From Euphorbia lathyris (Eukaryota; Streptophyta; Magnoliopsida; Malpighiales; Euphorbiaceae): 64,000 bases of DNA. The position numbers were made by a program, and so were the translations under genes. The notes below the pieces were generated by a model. That model made no database searches, was not told the origin of the DNA, and was given only the letters and a program-made list of their open reading frames with translations. Positions within the stretch are counted from its first letter, which is position 1. Each line of letters starts with the position of its first letter. Positions 22,668 through 35,244 of this stretch are shown here, piece by piece. The stretch lies in assembly GCF_963576675.1 (NCBI RefSeq), contig NC_088910.1:105800807-105864806 (forward strand). The letters run 5' to 3'.

Positions 22668-24154
22668 TGTTGAAACACCTTTCCAACATGATTTTGATTT
22701 GACAAAATTATTTTAGTTAATCCATGATTAAGACAATTAAATTTAAGTGCTTTGATTTAATTGTACTAATGCGTTTGTTCAATGTTAAGTATAAAAATAT
22801 TTATAAGAACATGAATCAAATTAAGACAGAACGTAGTCAGCATGATAACATAGCACGGGCTGAGTAAATAATGACTCAGTACGAAAGAAGGAAAGTCTTC
22901 TTCAGGACCGAAGCTTACAGAACGAAGCTGACCATAGAAGCTGAGTGAAAAGCAACTCAGCATAAAAGAAGAAAAGTCTTCTTTGGAACCATATCTTGCA
23001 GAACGAAGCTGACCATGGAAGTTGAGTGAAAGGCAACTCAGTATCGAAATTGGCAACAATCAAAGACAACGGCTATCAAAGTCATGTTGAATGATTTTAA
23101 GACATCACCAATGATCCGTTTGCTAAAAGACAAGATCCGACAACTGTCTGCACCAATAATAGAAACCTTGGAATTATGCAAAGGTTTAATTTCGAGATGC
23201 ATGTGTCAAATGTCCGGTAGCTAAATGACGAAACCTGTACTACAAGACAAATCTGCGAGAAGAAGACAAGCCTGGCGCCTGCAGAATTCAGACGACAGGA
23301 TTGGCCTGCAAATTTGAAGCTGACCAGAACATGTCGCAATAGAAAGCCATTTGAATCCAACGGAAAAATCCGGATTCAAATCATTGTATCTTCAGATTTC
23401 AACTATAAAAGGACAAGTACACTTCTTGGATCCTTTGCCGAAATACAAGTGAAAAAGAGCATACATACAAAGCACATCAAAACAAGAAAAAGATCTTACA
23501 CCAAATTTCTATCTCTATGTAAAAGTTAGTTTGATTTTGCAATCATCTAAAGTGTTCTTTGTCTGAAAAATAACAAGTTTGTATCAATTGTAAAATTAAG
23601 AGAGTGGTGCTAAGTACTCGGTTTTAAGTACTCAGCGGTAGAGAAATCTAGGTGTTCGGTTATAGCACTTAGTAGGAGTTGAGTAGACGAATAGAGGAAG
23701 GTACTCTTGCATATTCAACTGCATTGTAAACGGTTTGTGCTCTACCTTTAAAGAGCTCAGTATTGGATTGAAAAAGCCCGGAGGGATTATGGGGACTGGA
23801 CGTAGGCGAAGAGGCCGAACCAGGATAAGTCGTGCTGAGTAATTTCTAACTCTCTCTCAATATATTTCTGTATGTGTTGCTTGCTATATTTACTCAGTAT
23901 ATAAATTGTCTAAGCTGACACTGAGTAAATCAGAGTGCTGAGTTGGAAGCTGGCCGCAAAAGTGTCATTTCCCAACTCGCAAGTAAAATAGTTCAAGTCA
24001 GTATCTGACTAAAGCCGTTTTACGCCTCACTCGGCCGTGCTGACCAAAACTGAGTTTTGAAACTCAAAGAATTATATTAAGTCAGCATAATTAACACAAA
24101 AAAGTTATATTAGTTCCTAACCCCCCCATTGGAACTAATCACACGGGACCAACA
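22668..24154 (+). repeat. 5' LTR of element C
   Basis: 1487 bp, from TGTTGAAACACC to GGGACCAACA. TATA box TATAAAAG is at 23404-23411. It is highly similar to the 3' LTR; the termini match those of element A, but the middle differs. Confidence 0.93.
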
Positions 24155-24156
24155 AG

Positions 24157-24168
24157 TGGTATCAGAGC
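24157..24168 (+). other. Primer-binding site of element C
   Basis: TGGTATCAGAGC lies two bases after the LTR, complementary to the 3' end of initiator tRNA-Met. Confidence 0.85.
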
Positions 24169-24218
24169 CTAATAGCTCACTACTCAAAGATATAACTATC
24201 TTGAGCTGATCCCGATAA

Positions 24219-26000
24219 ATGGCTGAGAACAGCACTCGTTTCCTTCCAGGGAACCAAACAACACAAATACTCCCTGAGGGATTATCAATTAGTCGGCCTC
24301 CCTTGTTTTTCGGATCAAATTATACATTTTGGAAAAACATGATGAAGAACTTTATTCAAGCTACAAACATGAGTGTGTGGCTTGCAATAGTTCAAGGCCC
24401 GTATGTGCCATACAAAACTGTTGACAATGAAAAGGTTGTCAAGAGTGAAACTGAGTGGTCAGAAGATGACCTTAAAAAACTACAAAACAATGCTTCGGCT
24501 ATCAATATGCTTCACTGTGCGCTAGATGCTACAGAATACAATAAGATTTCAGGTTGCGAGTCAGCATAGGAGATTTGGAAAAAGCTGGAGGTAACCTATG
24601 AAGGCACAAGCAAGGTTAAGGAGTCCAAAGTGAACCAACATATGAGACTATACGAGCTATTCGAGATGAATGAAAATGAAGACATCTCGGAGATGAACTC
24701 AAAGTTCACCAATATTATAAATGAGCTCAAGAGACTCGGAAAGAACTTCACCGAAGAGGAACAAGTGAAGAAAATATTGAGAAGTCTTCCCAAAAGCTGA
24801 CAAGCTAAGAAGACAGTTGTGGAAGAGGCACATGACTTGACCACGTACAAATACGACAAGCTGATCGGATCTCTGCTGACTCATGAGATCTCTATGAAAA
24901 ACTTCGAAGCAAAAGAAAAGTCAGAGGACAAGAAACAAAAATCACTTGTCATGAAAGCTGACTCAACCGAAGCTGACTCATCAGACGATGAGGAAATGGC
25001 CATGTTCACAAGGAAGATGAAGAAGCTGTTCAGAAAGAATGAAAAGAACAGCAAGAGGCCATTCAGAAGAGGCGATAGGTACAAAGCTGAGTCTAGTGAC
25101 AAATACAAAAAGGACAGCTCCAAGTCTGTCACGTGCTTTGAGTGCCATCAAATTGGGCACATTAAGTCAAGCTGCCCTAATCTAAAGAAAGAAAAGAAGG
25201 GAAGCAAAAAGGCAATGGTGGCCATATGGAGTGACAATGATGAGTCAACCTCATCTGAAGCTGATGCAAATGAAACAGTAAATATATGCTTCATGGCGGA
25301 TGACGCTGCTGACCGCACTCGATCTGAGCAAGCTGACCTATCTGAAGAATCTGAACAGTAGGAATACTCAAATGAGGTAACTTCCTTACACTTACTTAGA
25401 AATGAAATGGTTAATGCCTTGAGTGATTTATATACACTGACTAAAAATTGTAACAAGAAAATAAAGGCACTCAGCAGGCGGTGTGACGAGATTAAAGAGG
25501 TAAAACTCAGTGACCTTCAATATCTTCTCTAAGACAACTCAACTTTGCATAGCAACATGGAAATCATGCATAAGTTTGTCTCAGAAGTCCAATCAGATTC
25601 AAAGAAACTGAGAAAGGATGTCACAAATCTACGGAACCAAATGAAAGGTTCAAATAAATCCCATGCTGAGTACTCAGGTACTGGTCAGCGTAGACAGTTC
25701 ACTCAGTGTGACTGTTGTGGGAAAAGAGGACACACAATAGACGTGTGTTGGTATAATAAGCGGATTGTTCAATGTGACTTCTGCGAAAAAAAAGGCCATA
25801 CCACTAAGGTATGTTGGCATGCTCAGCACAATGGTGCTGACCAAAGACAAAGTCACCCTAAAAGGGTAACATTTTCTGACTTCTGTGGTAAAGCTGGCCA
25901 CACAATAAATATATGTCGTCACAAACTAAAACATGATATAGCACCTGTTTATGCTAACCAACGAGGACCCAAAAAGAATTGGGTACCTAAAGATGAATAG
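24219..26000 (+). pseudogene. Element C gag with extra zinc-knuckle segment
   Basis: Starts at ATG 24219 (MAENSTRFLPGN) and has the same capsid-like core as element A. Stops at 24567 (CAG to TAG), 24798 (TGG to TGA), 25359 and 25530 break it; 25998 (TAG) may be a gag terminator or a further mutation. A first CCHC knuckle is CFECHQIGHIKSSC. An extra segment (25377-26012), absent from element A, encodes a Lys/Leu-rich coiled-coil-like stretch, then CDCCGKRGHTIDVC, CDFCEKKGHTTKVC and a third copy lacking its first Cys (SDFCGKAGHTINIC), ending KKNWVPKDE. This layout, with its WVPK-type ending, is normal for Sirevirus gag, so absence in A is a loss. The segment has GT...AG borders. Confidence 0.87.
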
Positions 26001-29000
26001 TTTAAAATGCAGGTGAGCCTGAGGTGCGTGGAGAAATCAAAATTGTGGTATATTGATAGCGCATGCTCGAGGCACATGACTGGTGATGAAACTCAGTTCA
26101 TCACACTTGAGCTTAAACGAGGAGGAAACGTAAGTTTTGGAGACAATAAAAAGGGTAAGATAGTAGGTTCAGGTACTATCGGAGGTAACCCCACTATTGA
26201 GTTAGTCTCCTTAGTTAAGGGTCTCAAATATAACCTATTGAGCATAGCTCAGCTGTGTGACAGCGGTAGACAGGTTATATTTGATGCTACTCAGTGTCGG
26301 ATACTCGAGAGAAAAACAAACGATTTGATTTTAACTGCCCCTCGTGTTGAAAATGTATATATGTTGAGTTTAGACAAACAGTTTTCTAAAAATATATGCT
26401 TAGTATCTAAAGAGGATAACTCCTGGCTATGGCATATGAGACTTGGTCATGTAAGCATAGACCTCCTTGCCAAAGTAGCTAGAAAGCAACTAGTTGAGGG
26501 ATTGCCCAAATTGAAATTTGAAAAAGATCAATTATGTAATGCTTGTCTGCAAGGTAAACAAACGAAAAAGTCTTTTCAAAGTAAAAACATTGTCTCAACC
26601 AAGAGACTATTGGAATTACTACATTTGGACCTTTTCAGACCTGTCTAGCCACTCAGCTTGGGCGGTAAGAAATTTTCCTTAGTCATTATAGACGATTTCT
26701 CTCGGTATACTTGGATCATCTTGCTGAGTAGCAAGGATGAAACATTTGAGATGTTCACAACATTGATTAAAAAGCTTGAAAATGACAAAGACCTAAGAGT
26801 AGCTCATATTAGAAGTGATAATGGTGGAGAATTCAAAAACCAACAGTTTGATGAATTCTGTGAAGTCAGTGGCATTGACCATAACTTTTCTGCTCCTAGG
26901 ACGCCTCAACAAAATGGGGTTGTTGAAAGGAAAAACAGAACAATAGTCGAAATTGCTAGAACAATGCTGAGTGAAAATAGGCTTCCAAAGTATTTCTGGG
27001 GTGAAGCTGTCCACACAGCATGTTATATACTGAATAGGGCTTTAGTTAGACCTATACTCAAGAAAACTCCTTATGAACTTTGGAAAGGACGAAAGCCCAA
27101 CATTGGCTACTTTCGTGCCTTTGGGTGTAAATGTTTTATACTCAAGACAAAAGATAATCTTGCTAAATTTGATGCTAAAGCTGACGAATCGATATTTTTA
27201 GGGTACTCAACTAACAGTAAAGCATATATGGTGTATAACAAACGAACTCAAGTTGTAGAAGAGTCTGTCCATATCGAGTTCGATGAAACTGACCCTGCAG
27301 GAAAGACAATTCAGTCCGCTGAAGATGAACCAAGCTCAGCTTCCGCAGATCAAAATGGAGCCTCTAAGTCATCAGTACAAGGGCTGACCAAAGGTAAACA
27401 CGAAATCAAAATTACCTTTGCTGACCAATCTACTCCTACAGATATTGTAGAAACACCTATTCCAGACAACTCAACATTACCCAAAGAAATAAAAATTCCA
27501 AGAGGACATTCGGAGAAGTCCATTCTTGATGCTGCTGACAACAAGCTGATGACAAGAGATCAGCTTAGAAAGTATCTCAGCAATGTTGCATTCGTCTCAG
27601 TACATGAGCCAAAGAATCTTGCTGAAGCTGAGCACGACGAACATTGGATCAATGCTATGCAAGAGGAGCTTGATCAGTTCAAAAGAAATGAGGTATGAGA
27701 TTTAATACCAAAACCTAGGAATCAAAAGACCATAGGAACTAAGTGGGTCTTTAGGAATAAGCTAGATGAGCAAGGCAATGTAGTCAGAAACAAAGCCCGA
27801 CTTGTAGCCCAAGGCTATAGTCAGCAAGAGGGCATTGACTATGGTGAGACCTTTACTCCCGTTGCTAGGTTAGAGGCTATACATATATTGTGTGCATATG
27901 CTAGTTTCATGAACTTCAAACTATATCAAATGGATGTCAAAAGTGCTTTTCTTAATGGATTTATAAACGAAGAGGTATATGTTAGTCAGCCTCCTGGGTT
28001 TGAAGATCCAAAGTATCCAAACCACGTTTATAAACTCAAGAAGGCCTTGTATGGCCTGAAACAAGCACCTCGTGCTTGGTATGAGAGGTTGACCAATTTC
28101 CTGCTGACCAGGAACTATGTCAGAGGCAAAGCTGACACAACCTTATTCATTAAGAAGAAGGGTAAAAATACCCTGCTTGCACAAATTTACATAAATGATA
28201 TAATATTTGGTGCTACTGACGAATCTATATGCAAAGAATTTAGTAAACAGATGCAAATTGAGTTCGAAATGTCTATGATGGGGGAACTCAACTTCTTCCT
28301 TGGACTTCAAATCAAGCAAGGGAAGAACGACATCTTCATTAGTCAGTCTAAGTACGCCAACGAAATGTTAAAGAAATTCGATATGAAAGATTGTAAGCCC
28401 ATATCAACCCCAATGGGTACTGATACTGTCCTCTGCACGGATGAGAAAGGTAATTCAGTAGACAGTAAGTTATATCGAGGTATGATTGGCTCTCTACTCT
28501 ATCTTACTGCTAGTAGACCTGATATTCAGTACTCAGTATGCTATTGCGCTAGATATCAAGCTGACCCCAGAGAATCACACCTTATAACTGTGAAAAGAAT
28601 TTGTAGATATTTGCAGAGCTCAGTTAATGCAGGTTTGTGGTATCCAAACTCAAATGACTTCACACTTATTGGATACACTGATGCTGACTATGGACGGGAC
28701 AAGCTAGAGCGTAAGAGCACTTCTGGAGGATGTCACTTCCTTGGAAGCTGTCTAGTGTCTTGGTTCAGCAAGAAGCAGTCATCAGTTGCCCTGTCTACAA
28801 CTGAAGCTGAGTACATTGCTGCTGGAAGCTGTGTGGCCCAAGTCCTATGGATTAAGCAACAGCTTGAGGATTACGGAGTTAAAACAGAAACAATTGAAGT
28901 CAAATGCGATAAGAAGAGCGCTATTGACCTATCTAAGAATCCAATCCAACACAGCAGGATGAAGCATGTCAGCATAAGGCATCACTTCATTAGAGATCAT

Positions 29001-29132
29001 GTACTCAAAGGTGAGATCAAGCTGACCTACGTACCAACAGATGAACAACTTGCGGATATTTTCACTAAGCCTATGGCTCGTGAGCAATTCACCATATTAA
29101 GGGAAGCTATCGGTATGTGTAATCCTGTTTAA
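26001..29132 (+). pseudogene. Element C pol: protease, integrase, RT, RNase H
   Basis: One frame throughout. Protease WYIDSACSRHMTG; GAG-pre-integrase WLWHMRLGHV ... CNACLQGKQ; integrase D in HLDLFRPV, D in IRSDNGGEF, E in [45 protein letters not shown]; RNase [38 protein letters not shown]. Stops are at 26646-26648 (CAG to TAG) and 27696-27698 (TGG to TGA). The catalytic YVDD reads YIND at 28188-28199, a GAT-to-AAT change at the first Asp, so the enzyme would be dead even without the stops. Frame ends MCNPV at 29132. Confidence 0.92.
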
Positions 29133-29648
29133 TAAATTATTGATCAATATTGAGTGATTATACTATATGCCGAGTAGTTAATGCATGCTAAGTAACTTCC
29201 TCAGACTGAGCTAAACTGAATAACATAGAATCACATTATGCTGACTAGACATACATGCTGTGTGATTACCATAGACTGAGTTACTTCTGTGTGAAAATTT
29301 CCTCTACGCAAAACTGAGCACTCAGTATCTCAAACGTTCAGAATTCTAAATACTGAGTAAAATTCATTTCACATTAAATGCTAGCACACGCGCCATAAAT
29401 ATCCACCTAGGAGGACGAAATCGCAATAATTAAGAAAACAAATGCGCTGAACGTGTCATAAATGCCAGAATATTATCGTTTGATCATCTCGAGGTAAAAC
29501 GACTACTCCAACGTCCCAGATCAACTCGACCTTGTATAAATAATGGACGAATTTCCACTCACATCTCTTTAGACTTTGAAATCTCTGGCAAATTGATTTC
29601 TATCAAAATCCCTAATCTTCAAATACTCTCAAAGAATCCCTAAAAATC
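29133..29648 (+). other. Spacer between pol and 3' ORF of element C
   Basis: About 500 noncoding bases. A TATAAATAATGG stretch near 29536 lies about 110 bp before the ATG at 29649, in the same relative place as in both copies in element A. The conserved position suggests an internal promoter or RNA start; this is not demonstrated. Confidence 0.45.
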
Positions 29649-32600
29649 ATGTCGAATCCCCAAAACATCTCCGGAGCTGATTATGACGGCGATCACTCCG
29701 ATGAAAACCCTCCATCTTCTGCTCAGTAGGGATACGTCAAAACTCCCACTAAGTCTCAAGGAAAAGGCCAGCATGACCAAACTCCAAGCAAGAGCCCCCA
29801 AGCTGACCTCGCAACCTCTTCGAAAAGGAAGAAGAAGAAGGAAAAGAAAGAACCAGAAAGAACCTATTCTCTAGTTTTCGGCAGCGTTAGGGGATGGAAA
29901 ATTGATCGCTCCCGCTGGTTCTCTAAAGGGTTTGTCGAAGCTAAAAAGCCCTTCTACGAATGGATCTCTAAGAATGGTTGGACTGGGTTGTTCTTTATCC
30001 GTGAAGCCACCTATCCTGAGTTAGTAAGGGAATTTTATGCCAACTTGCGAGCTGCTGACGATGACAGTGACTACATGGTCACTGAGGTCAAAGGGAAGAG
30101 GATCTTTGTTAACCCTCCTTATCTCGCTACACTGCTAAATCTAAAGAATGAAGGAGCCAAACTCAGAACCACAAACGATTCCACCAAAATTGACTATCCC
30201 GTGGAGTTCTGTAAATCGAAAGATCACAAGGGAGAAATAGTCGGTACGTGTATGGGTCAAAATCAAAAGATGGCTCACTACATTCTGACTAACTTCATCT
30301 ATCCCAAGATCAATGCTCAATCCTCTGCTTCTAACTTCGAGCAGTGCTTCATATGGCACATGCTGACCTACCAGCCACTCAACATGCCTGTATTCCTTAT
30401 CGGCGGATTTCAGCGAAGCACAGGGACACTCAGGTTGGGGTCCCTTATTATAAAGATCCATCAAGATCACCAAATGAGCTTAGCAGAAGAAATTCAAGTT
30501 TGGAGTACGGAGATTTCTGCAGGTATTCTATTCGGCTTGGCCTATGACCAACCAATTGTACCTAGGAAAGGAAAAGGAGCGACGGTTGAAGAAGCACAAG
30601 CTATGCCGACCAAGAAGGGAAAGAAGGTTGTGGAGCAACCTCGTACTGACCGCACCAGGCAAGATAAAAAGCGGAAAGCTGACCAAACCGCTAAAGACAT
30701 CAATACTGTCCCAAAGAAACTTCGGATTGTATCTAGCGTGCAAAAGGCTGCTGCTGAGCAAGCCAAGTCAGCAGGAAAAAGGCAAAGGCCCGCTGAGCCT
30801 GAGGAAGAAGAGAAAGAGGAAACTCCAGAGACACCTCTAAGGAAGAAAAGAAGAACATCTGATCTGAGTCCCATTAATGCTGCCCCTCTTGACTTTGTCG
30901 TCTCCGACGATTCCCACTTCGTGAGAAGTCAAAAGATTGATCTTGAGAAGACACCCTCTGAACAGGAAGATGATTTGGGAGGTTTTGGAGGCCATTTTGA
31001 AGCTGAGCGAACAGCTAATGTTAATGATGAGAAAGATAAAGATGCTGCTGAGCAAACTAAGTCAGTTGATGCTGAGCCAACTGAACTACAAGCTGACCAG
31101 ATAGTAAGAGTTCAAACTGTGAGAAGCCTTAATGCTGCCCTAGAACTCAATTCTTCTTCTGAATCTCTAGACTCGATTGCTGCTGACCAATCACCTCCAA
31201 CCAACAAGGTCAGTTCTGAAAAGCGTTTTAAACGCAAAGCTTACAAGTCCAACTCCCTAGACCTATTGGCTGATTCTCCACTTAGAGAACCAATTACTGA
31301 CCTAACCGGGCTTCAGTACGAATTCTTCTCCTCCGTCATCGAGCCAACTCCAGATCAATTCACACAAAAGCAAGCCTCTGTTACTCATACTGAGGAACAA
31401 GCCAAGACCCCTGAAAATCCAATCTTTGCCGAGCAAGAGCTCGAAGTTCAAGCTGCTCAAGAGGGTAAGCGAGCAAAGGAAAATCCTGTAAGTTCTGAAG
31501 TACCTCCTCCTGCACCAACTCAATTTCCAACCAATGTTGAGCAGGTCAACATCTCTGCCGAACCACCTCTTCCTAACCCAGCATCGCAGAATGTTGAACA
31601 GTCAGTTCCTGGTGCTGATTTGAACAAAAGTCCAGTTATTGATCATGCTGGCCCATTTGGTACTGGAAAGCAACCTACTCAAATACCGGCTGCTGAGCGA
31701 ACTCCTGAGGCAACTTATGCCTACCTAAATGCTACTGAGTCTGGGCATCGAATCATTGACTCAGCTTAATCCATTCTCCAGGATTTGACTTCCTCTTATG
31801 CCGATGCTGCTGGGTTCGTTAATGTTGAGTCAACACAACTTTCTTCTGTCACTCAGCTTCTGAATGAGATCAAGGGTCTCAAAGATCTTATGAGTGTCAT
31901 GACAACTGTTCAATCTTAACAGCCCAAGCAAGACTCCATAGTGAAGCTGGCTGAACTGCAGTTAATGATGGTGAATCATATAGATTCCCTCCAAGGCCAA
32001 ATAAATGCTCTGTCTGCAGTAAACACGGGATATGCTACTTCTGCTGAGGTTGACCACCACTTCACCAAGCTCCACTCTGAGCTGACCGATACTTATGCGC
32101 TAATTTCCTCCTCTTCCCAGTGTTCGATCGAGCAAATTAGCGAAGCTGTCCGTCTACTCAACTTGAGTAAGGAAGAGATGGATACTGACTTGGTGAAAAC
32201 AAATGAAATCCTGCAATACTCCCAAGCCACCTTCAAACATGTGCGCCACACGAATGCTCAACGTCAGTTCTACGATTCAGCCTTGCTCCAAATGTATCAT
32301 CAAACTCATGCTAGGTTGACTGACACACTGACCTGGATTGGGAAATCACAGGAATATATTCTAAGTATGCTTAGTGCATCTATTCGAGTCCCCGGATCCA
32401 TTATAGACGATGGAGTTCCTGTTTTTTACGGTCTTCGGGAAAGCACGAAACAGCTTAAGGCATACTCAGTGAGATTAACTCGTGCTGCTCTCAACGACAC
32501 CTTCATTCCTCCTCTGCCTGATGCTGGCAAAACGGGGGAGAAAGAACAAGCTGATAGAACTCAGCACAAATCAGGGGAAGCAGGCGAAGCATCTGTGAGT

Positions 32601-32678
32601 CAGCAGCAACAAAGAAACGCCAAGGGAAAAGGCAAAGTTAATCTTGCCCACCAAGCCCAAGTCAACAGGAAGAAATAG
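29649..32678 (+). pseudogene. 3' ORF of element C (env-position ORF)
   Basis: A 1010-codon frame starting MSNPQNISGADYDG at 29649, broken only by TAG 29727-29729, TAA 31767-31769 and TAA 31917-31919, all where CAG or CAA is likely. The conserved N-terminal domain reads RGWKIDRSRWFS, FYEWISKNGW, YPELVREFYANLRAADDD, KMAHYILTNFIYPKIN, FEQCFIWHMLTYQPLNMPVFLI and GFQRSTGTLRLGSLI. The middle is Lys/Arg-rich then Glu-rich and Pro-rich. The C-terminus (QLLNEIKGLKDLM, SEAVRLLNLSKEEMDTD) is probably coiled coil. The N-terminal domain resembles the 'putative plant transposon protein' domain. No membrane segment is seen. Conservation with element A in both end regions argues the product is used by this family. 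Confidence 0.85.
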
Positions 32679-33254
32679 ACTAGTTAATCTTAGAATTTGA
32701 CTTGTAGTACTTGTCTGGCATTTTCTATCTGTTTGTTTACTGACCAAACTATCTATTTTAAAGCATCTTTTATTTCAAACTGACTTATCTACTTGTGATG
32801 CTTAATTGTTGTGCTATATGTTGAACTGTCTTAAAAGAACAAACACACTAAAATTAAAAGGGAACATGCTGAGAAAAATGCTCAACACACACTTACTTTG
32901 ATACATGAATACATTTGCTCTAATACAAGAATTCATATATATAATCTATCTGATACCTAAGCTGATCACATATCAAACGGAATAAATACATGTTCCAAGT
33001 ATTGACCTCTTCTGAAAGCTGACCTAGGCTCATCTGAATTAGATCTTGGAAGGTCTAGAATTGAACTTAGTCAGTACAAGCATGTTTTGATTTTTCTCAA
33101 TTAAATCTTGGAAGGTTTAGAGTTAAATTGAATCAAATAGATGCAACCCGTACGGGGGAGTAATTTCAGAAGAACGAAAGACAATTCAATCATGAGAATT
33201 TCAAAACTGAGTTCCATAACTAAATATTTTGCCAACATCAAAATGAGGGAGTTT
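32679..33254 (+). other. 3' noncoding region and polypurine tract of element C
   Basis: About 560 noncoding bases, then AAAATGAGGGAG and TTT at 33240-33254 directly before the LTR, the expected plus-strand primer. Confidence 0.7.
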
Positions 33255-34739
33255 GTTGAAACACCTTTCCAACATGATTTTGATTTGACAAAATTATTTT
33301 AGTTAATCCATGATTAAGACAATTAAATTTAAGTGCTTTGATTTAATTGTACTAATGCGTTTGTTCAATGTTAAGTATAAAAATATTTATAAGAACAGGA
33401 ATCAAATTAAGACAGAACGTAGTCAGCATGATAACATAGCACGGGCTGAGTAAAGAATGACTCAGTACGAAAGAAGGAAAGTCTTCTTCAGGACCGAAGC
33501 TTACAGAACGAAGCTGACCATAGAAGCTGAGTGAAAAGCAACTCAGCATAAAAGAAGAAAAGTCTTCTTTGGAACCATATCTTGCAGAACGAAGATGACC
33601 ATGGAAGCTAAGTGAAAGGCAACTCAATATCGGAATTGGCAACAATCAAAGACAACGGCTATCAAAGTCATGCTGAATGATTTTAAGACAGCACCAATAA
33701 TCCGTTTGCTAAAAGATAAGATCCGACAACTGTCTGCACCAATAATAGAAACCTTGGAATTACGCAAAGGTTTAATTTCGAGATGCATGGGTCAAATGTC
33801 CGCTGGCTAAATGACGAAACCTGCACTACAAGATAAATCTGCAAGAAGAAGACAAGTCTGGCACCTGCAGAATTCAGACGACAGGATTGGCCTGCAAATC
33901 TGAAGCTGACCAGAACATGTCGCAATAGAAAGCCGTTTGAATCCAACGGAAAAATCCGGATTCAAATCATTGTATCTTCAGATTTCAACTATAAAAGGAC
34001 AAGTACACTTATTGGATCCTTTACCGAAATATAAGTGAAAAAGAGCATACATACAAAGCACATCAAAACAAGAAAAAGATCTTACTCCAAATTTCTATCT
34101 CTGTGTAAAAGCTAGTTTGATTTTGTAATCATCTAAAGTGTTCTTTGTCTGAAAAAGAACAAGTTTGTATCAATTGTAAAATTGAGAGAGTGGTGCTAAG
34201 TACTCGGTTTTAAGTAGGCATCGGTAGAGAAATCTAGGTGTTCGGTTATAGCACTTAATAGGAGTTGAATAGACGAATAGAGGAAGGTACTCTTGCATAT
34301 TCAACTGCCTTGTAAACGGTTTGTGCTCTACCTTTAAAGAGCTCAGTATTGGATTGAAAAATCCCGGAGGGATTCTGTGGACTAGACGTAGGCGAAGAGG
34401 CCGAACCAGGATAAGTCGTGCTGAGTAATTTCTAACTCTCTCTCAATATATTTCTGTATGTGTTGCTTGCTATATTTACTCAGTATATAAATTGTCTAAG
34501 CTGACACTGAGTAAATCAGAGTGCTGAGTTGGAAGCTGACCACAAAAGTGTCATTTCCCAACTTGCAAGTAAAATAGTTCTAGTCAGTATCTGACTAAAG
34601 CCGTTTTACGCCTCACTCGGCCGTGTTGACCAAAACTGAGTTGTGAAACTCAAAGAATTATATTAAGTCAGCATAATTAAAACGAAAAAGTTATATTAGT
34701 TCCTAACCCCCCCTTGGAACTAATCACACGGGACCAACA
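33255..34739 (+). repeat. 3' LTR of element C
   Basis: 1485 bp with the same ends as the 5' LTR, then TSD CAACA at 34740-34744. TATA box TATAAAAG is at 33990-33997. Scattered single-base differences from the 5' copy indicate modest age. Confidence 0.93.
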
Positions 34740-35244
34740 CAACACATCTTCCGTATTTAACTTACTTTTTTACAACCGGAGGGGGGGGGGGTTAAATTGA
34801 TTTTACGCAAGTTCATAGGTTAACTGAATATTTCATGCAAGTTGAGGGGCTATCAGGATACTTTGAAAGTCAGGGGCCAATCAAAATTTTAGGATAAATT
34901 CAGGGAGCAAATGATGTATTAAGCCTAAAAATATGAAAAGGTTGTAATGAATGAGATCAAAGAATGGTAATTAAATAATACCTTTGCAAGCACACTATGA
35001 AAAAAATATCGAACGGTGCTAAAATTTATGGTTTAACGTCGCTTTTTGGTGTCATTAAACGCTTATCCACGTTTCTCAAAACGTCTTCACAAACATCGCC
35101 AAATCACGTGTCGCCGTTTTTTAACAACACATAAATATTTTGTGGATGAATTCGATCCACCGATATCTCCTATCCAAGCGTTGTCATACTAGAGACACTT
35201 ACATTTTTAGCATCGTAATTTTATCACATCAATCAATTTATAAT

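Larger units (their letters stand above)
22668..34739 (+). mobile_element. Sirevirus-like Ty1/copia element C
   Basis: 12.07 kb: 5' LTR 22668-24154, primer site 24157-24168, gag-pol 24219-29132, 3' ORF 29649-32678, polypurine tract before 33255, 3' LTR 33255-34739. TSD CAACA is at 22663-22667 and 34740-34744. It sits in one arm of a MULE-type element. gag-pol keeps a single reading frame over its whole length; all disruptions are point stops of the C-to-T or G-to-A kind. It is structurally complete but inactive. It is related to element A at the protein level, with diverged LTRs. Confidence 0.93.
22330..34925. mobile_element. MULE-type inverted-repeat element split by element C
   Basis: Ends are GGCTTAATACATCATTTGC (22330) and its reverse complement (to 34925). 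They are flanked by an exact 9-bp duplication TAAAAATAT at 22321-22329 and 34926-34934, a length typical of Mutator-like elements. The arms stay inverted-complementary, imperfectly, for roughly 180 bp, up to a GGAAGATGT motif beside the insertion point of element C. Without C the element is about 0.5 kb, and no transposase is encoded. The left arm contains two near-copies of CCCCCTAAACTTGTATAAAAT. Confidence 0.85.

Noticed and set aside
34740..34790. G-run at 34782-34793 as a polypurine tract of a further retroelement
   Set aside because: It lies in the right arm of the MULE-type element after element C's TSD; no LTR start follows.
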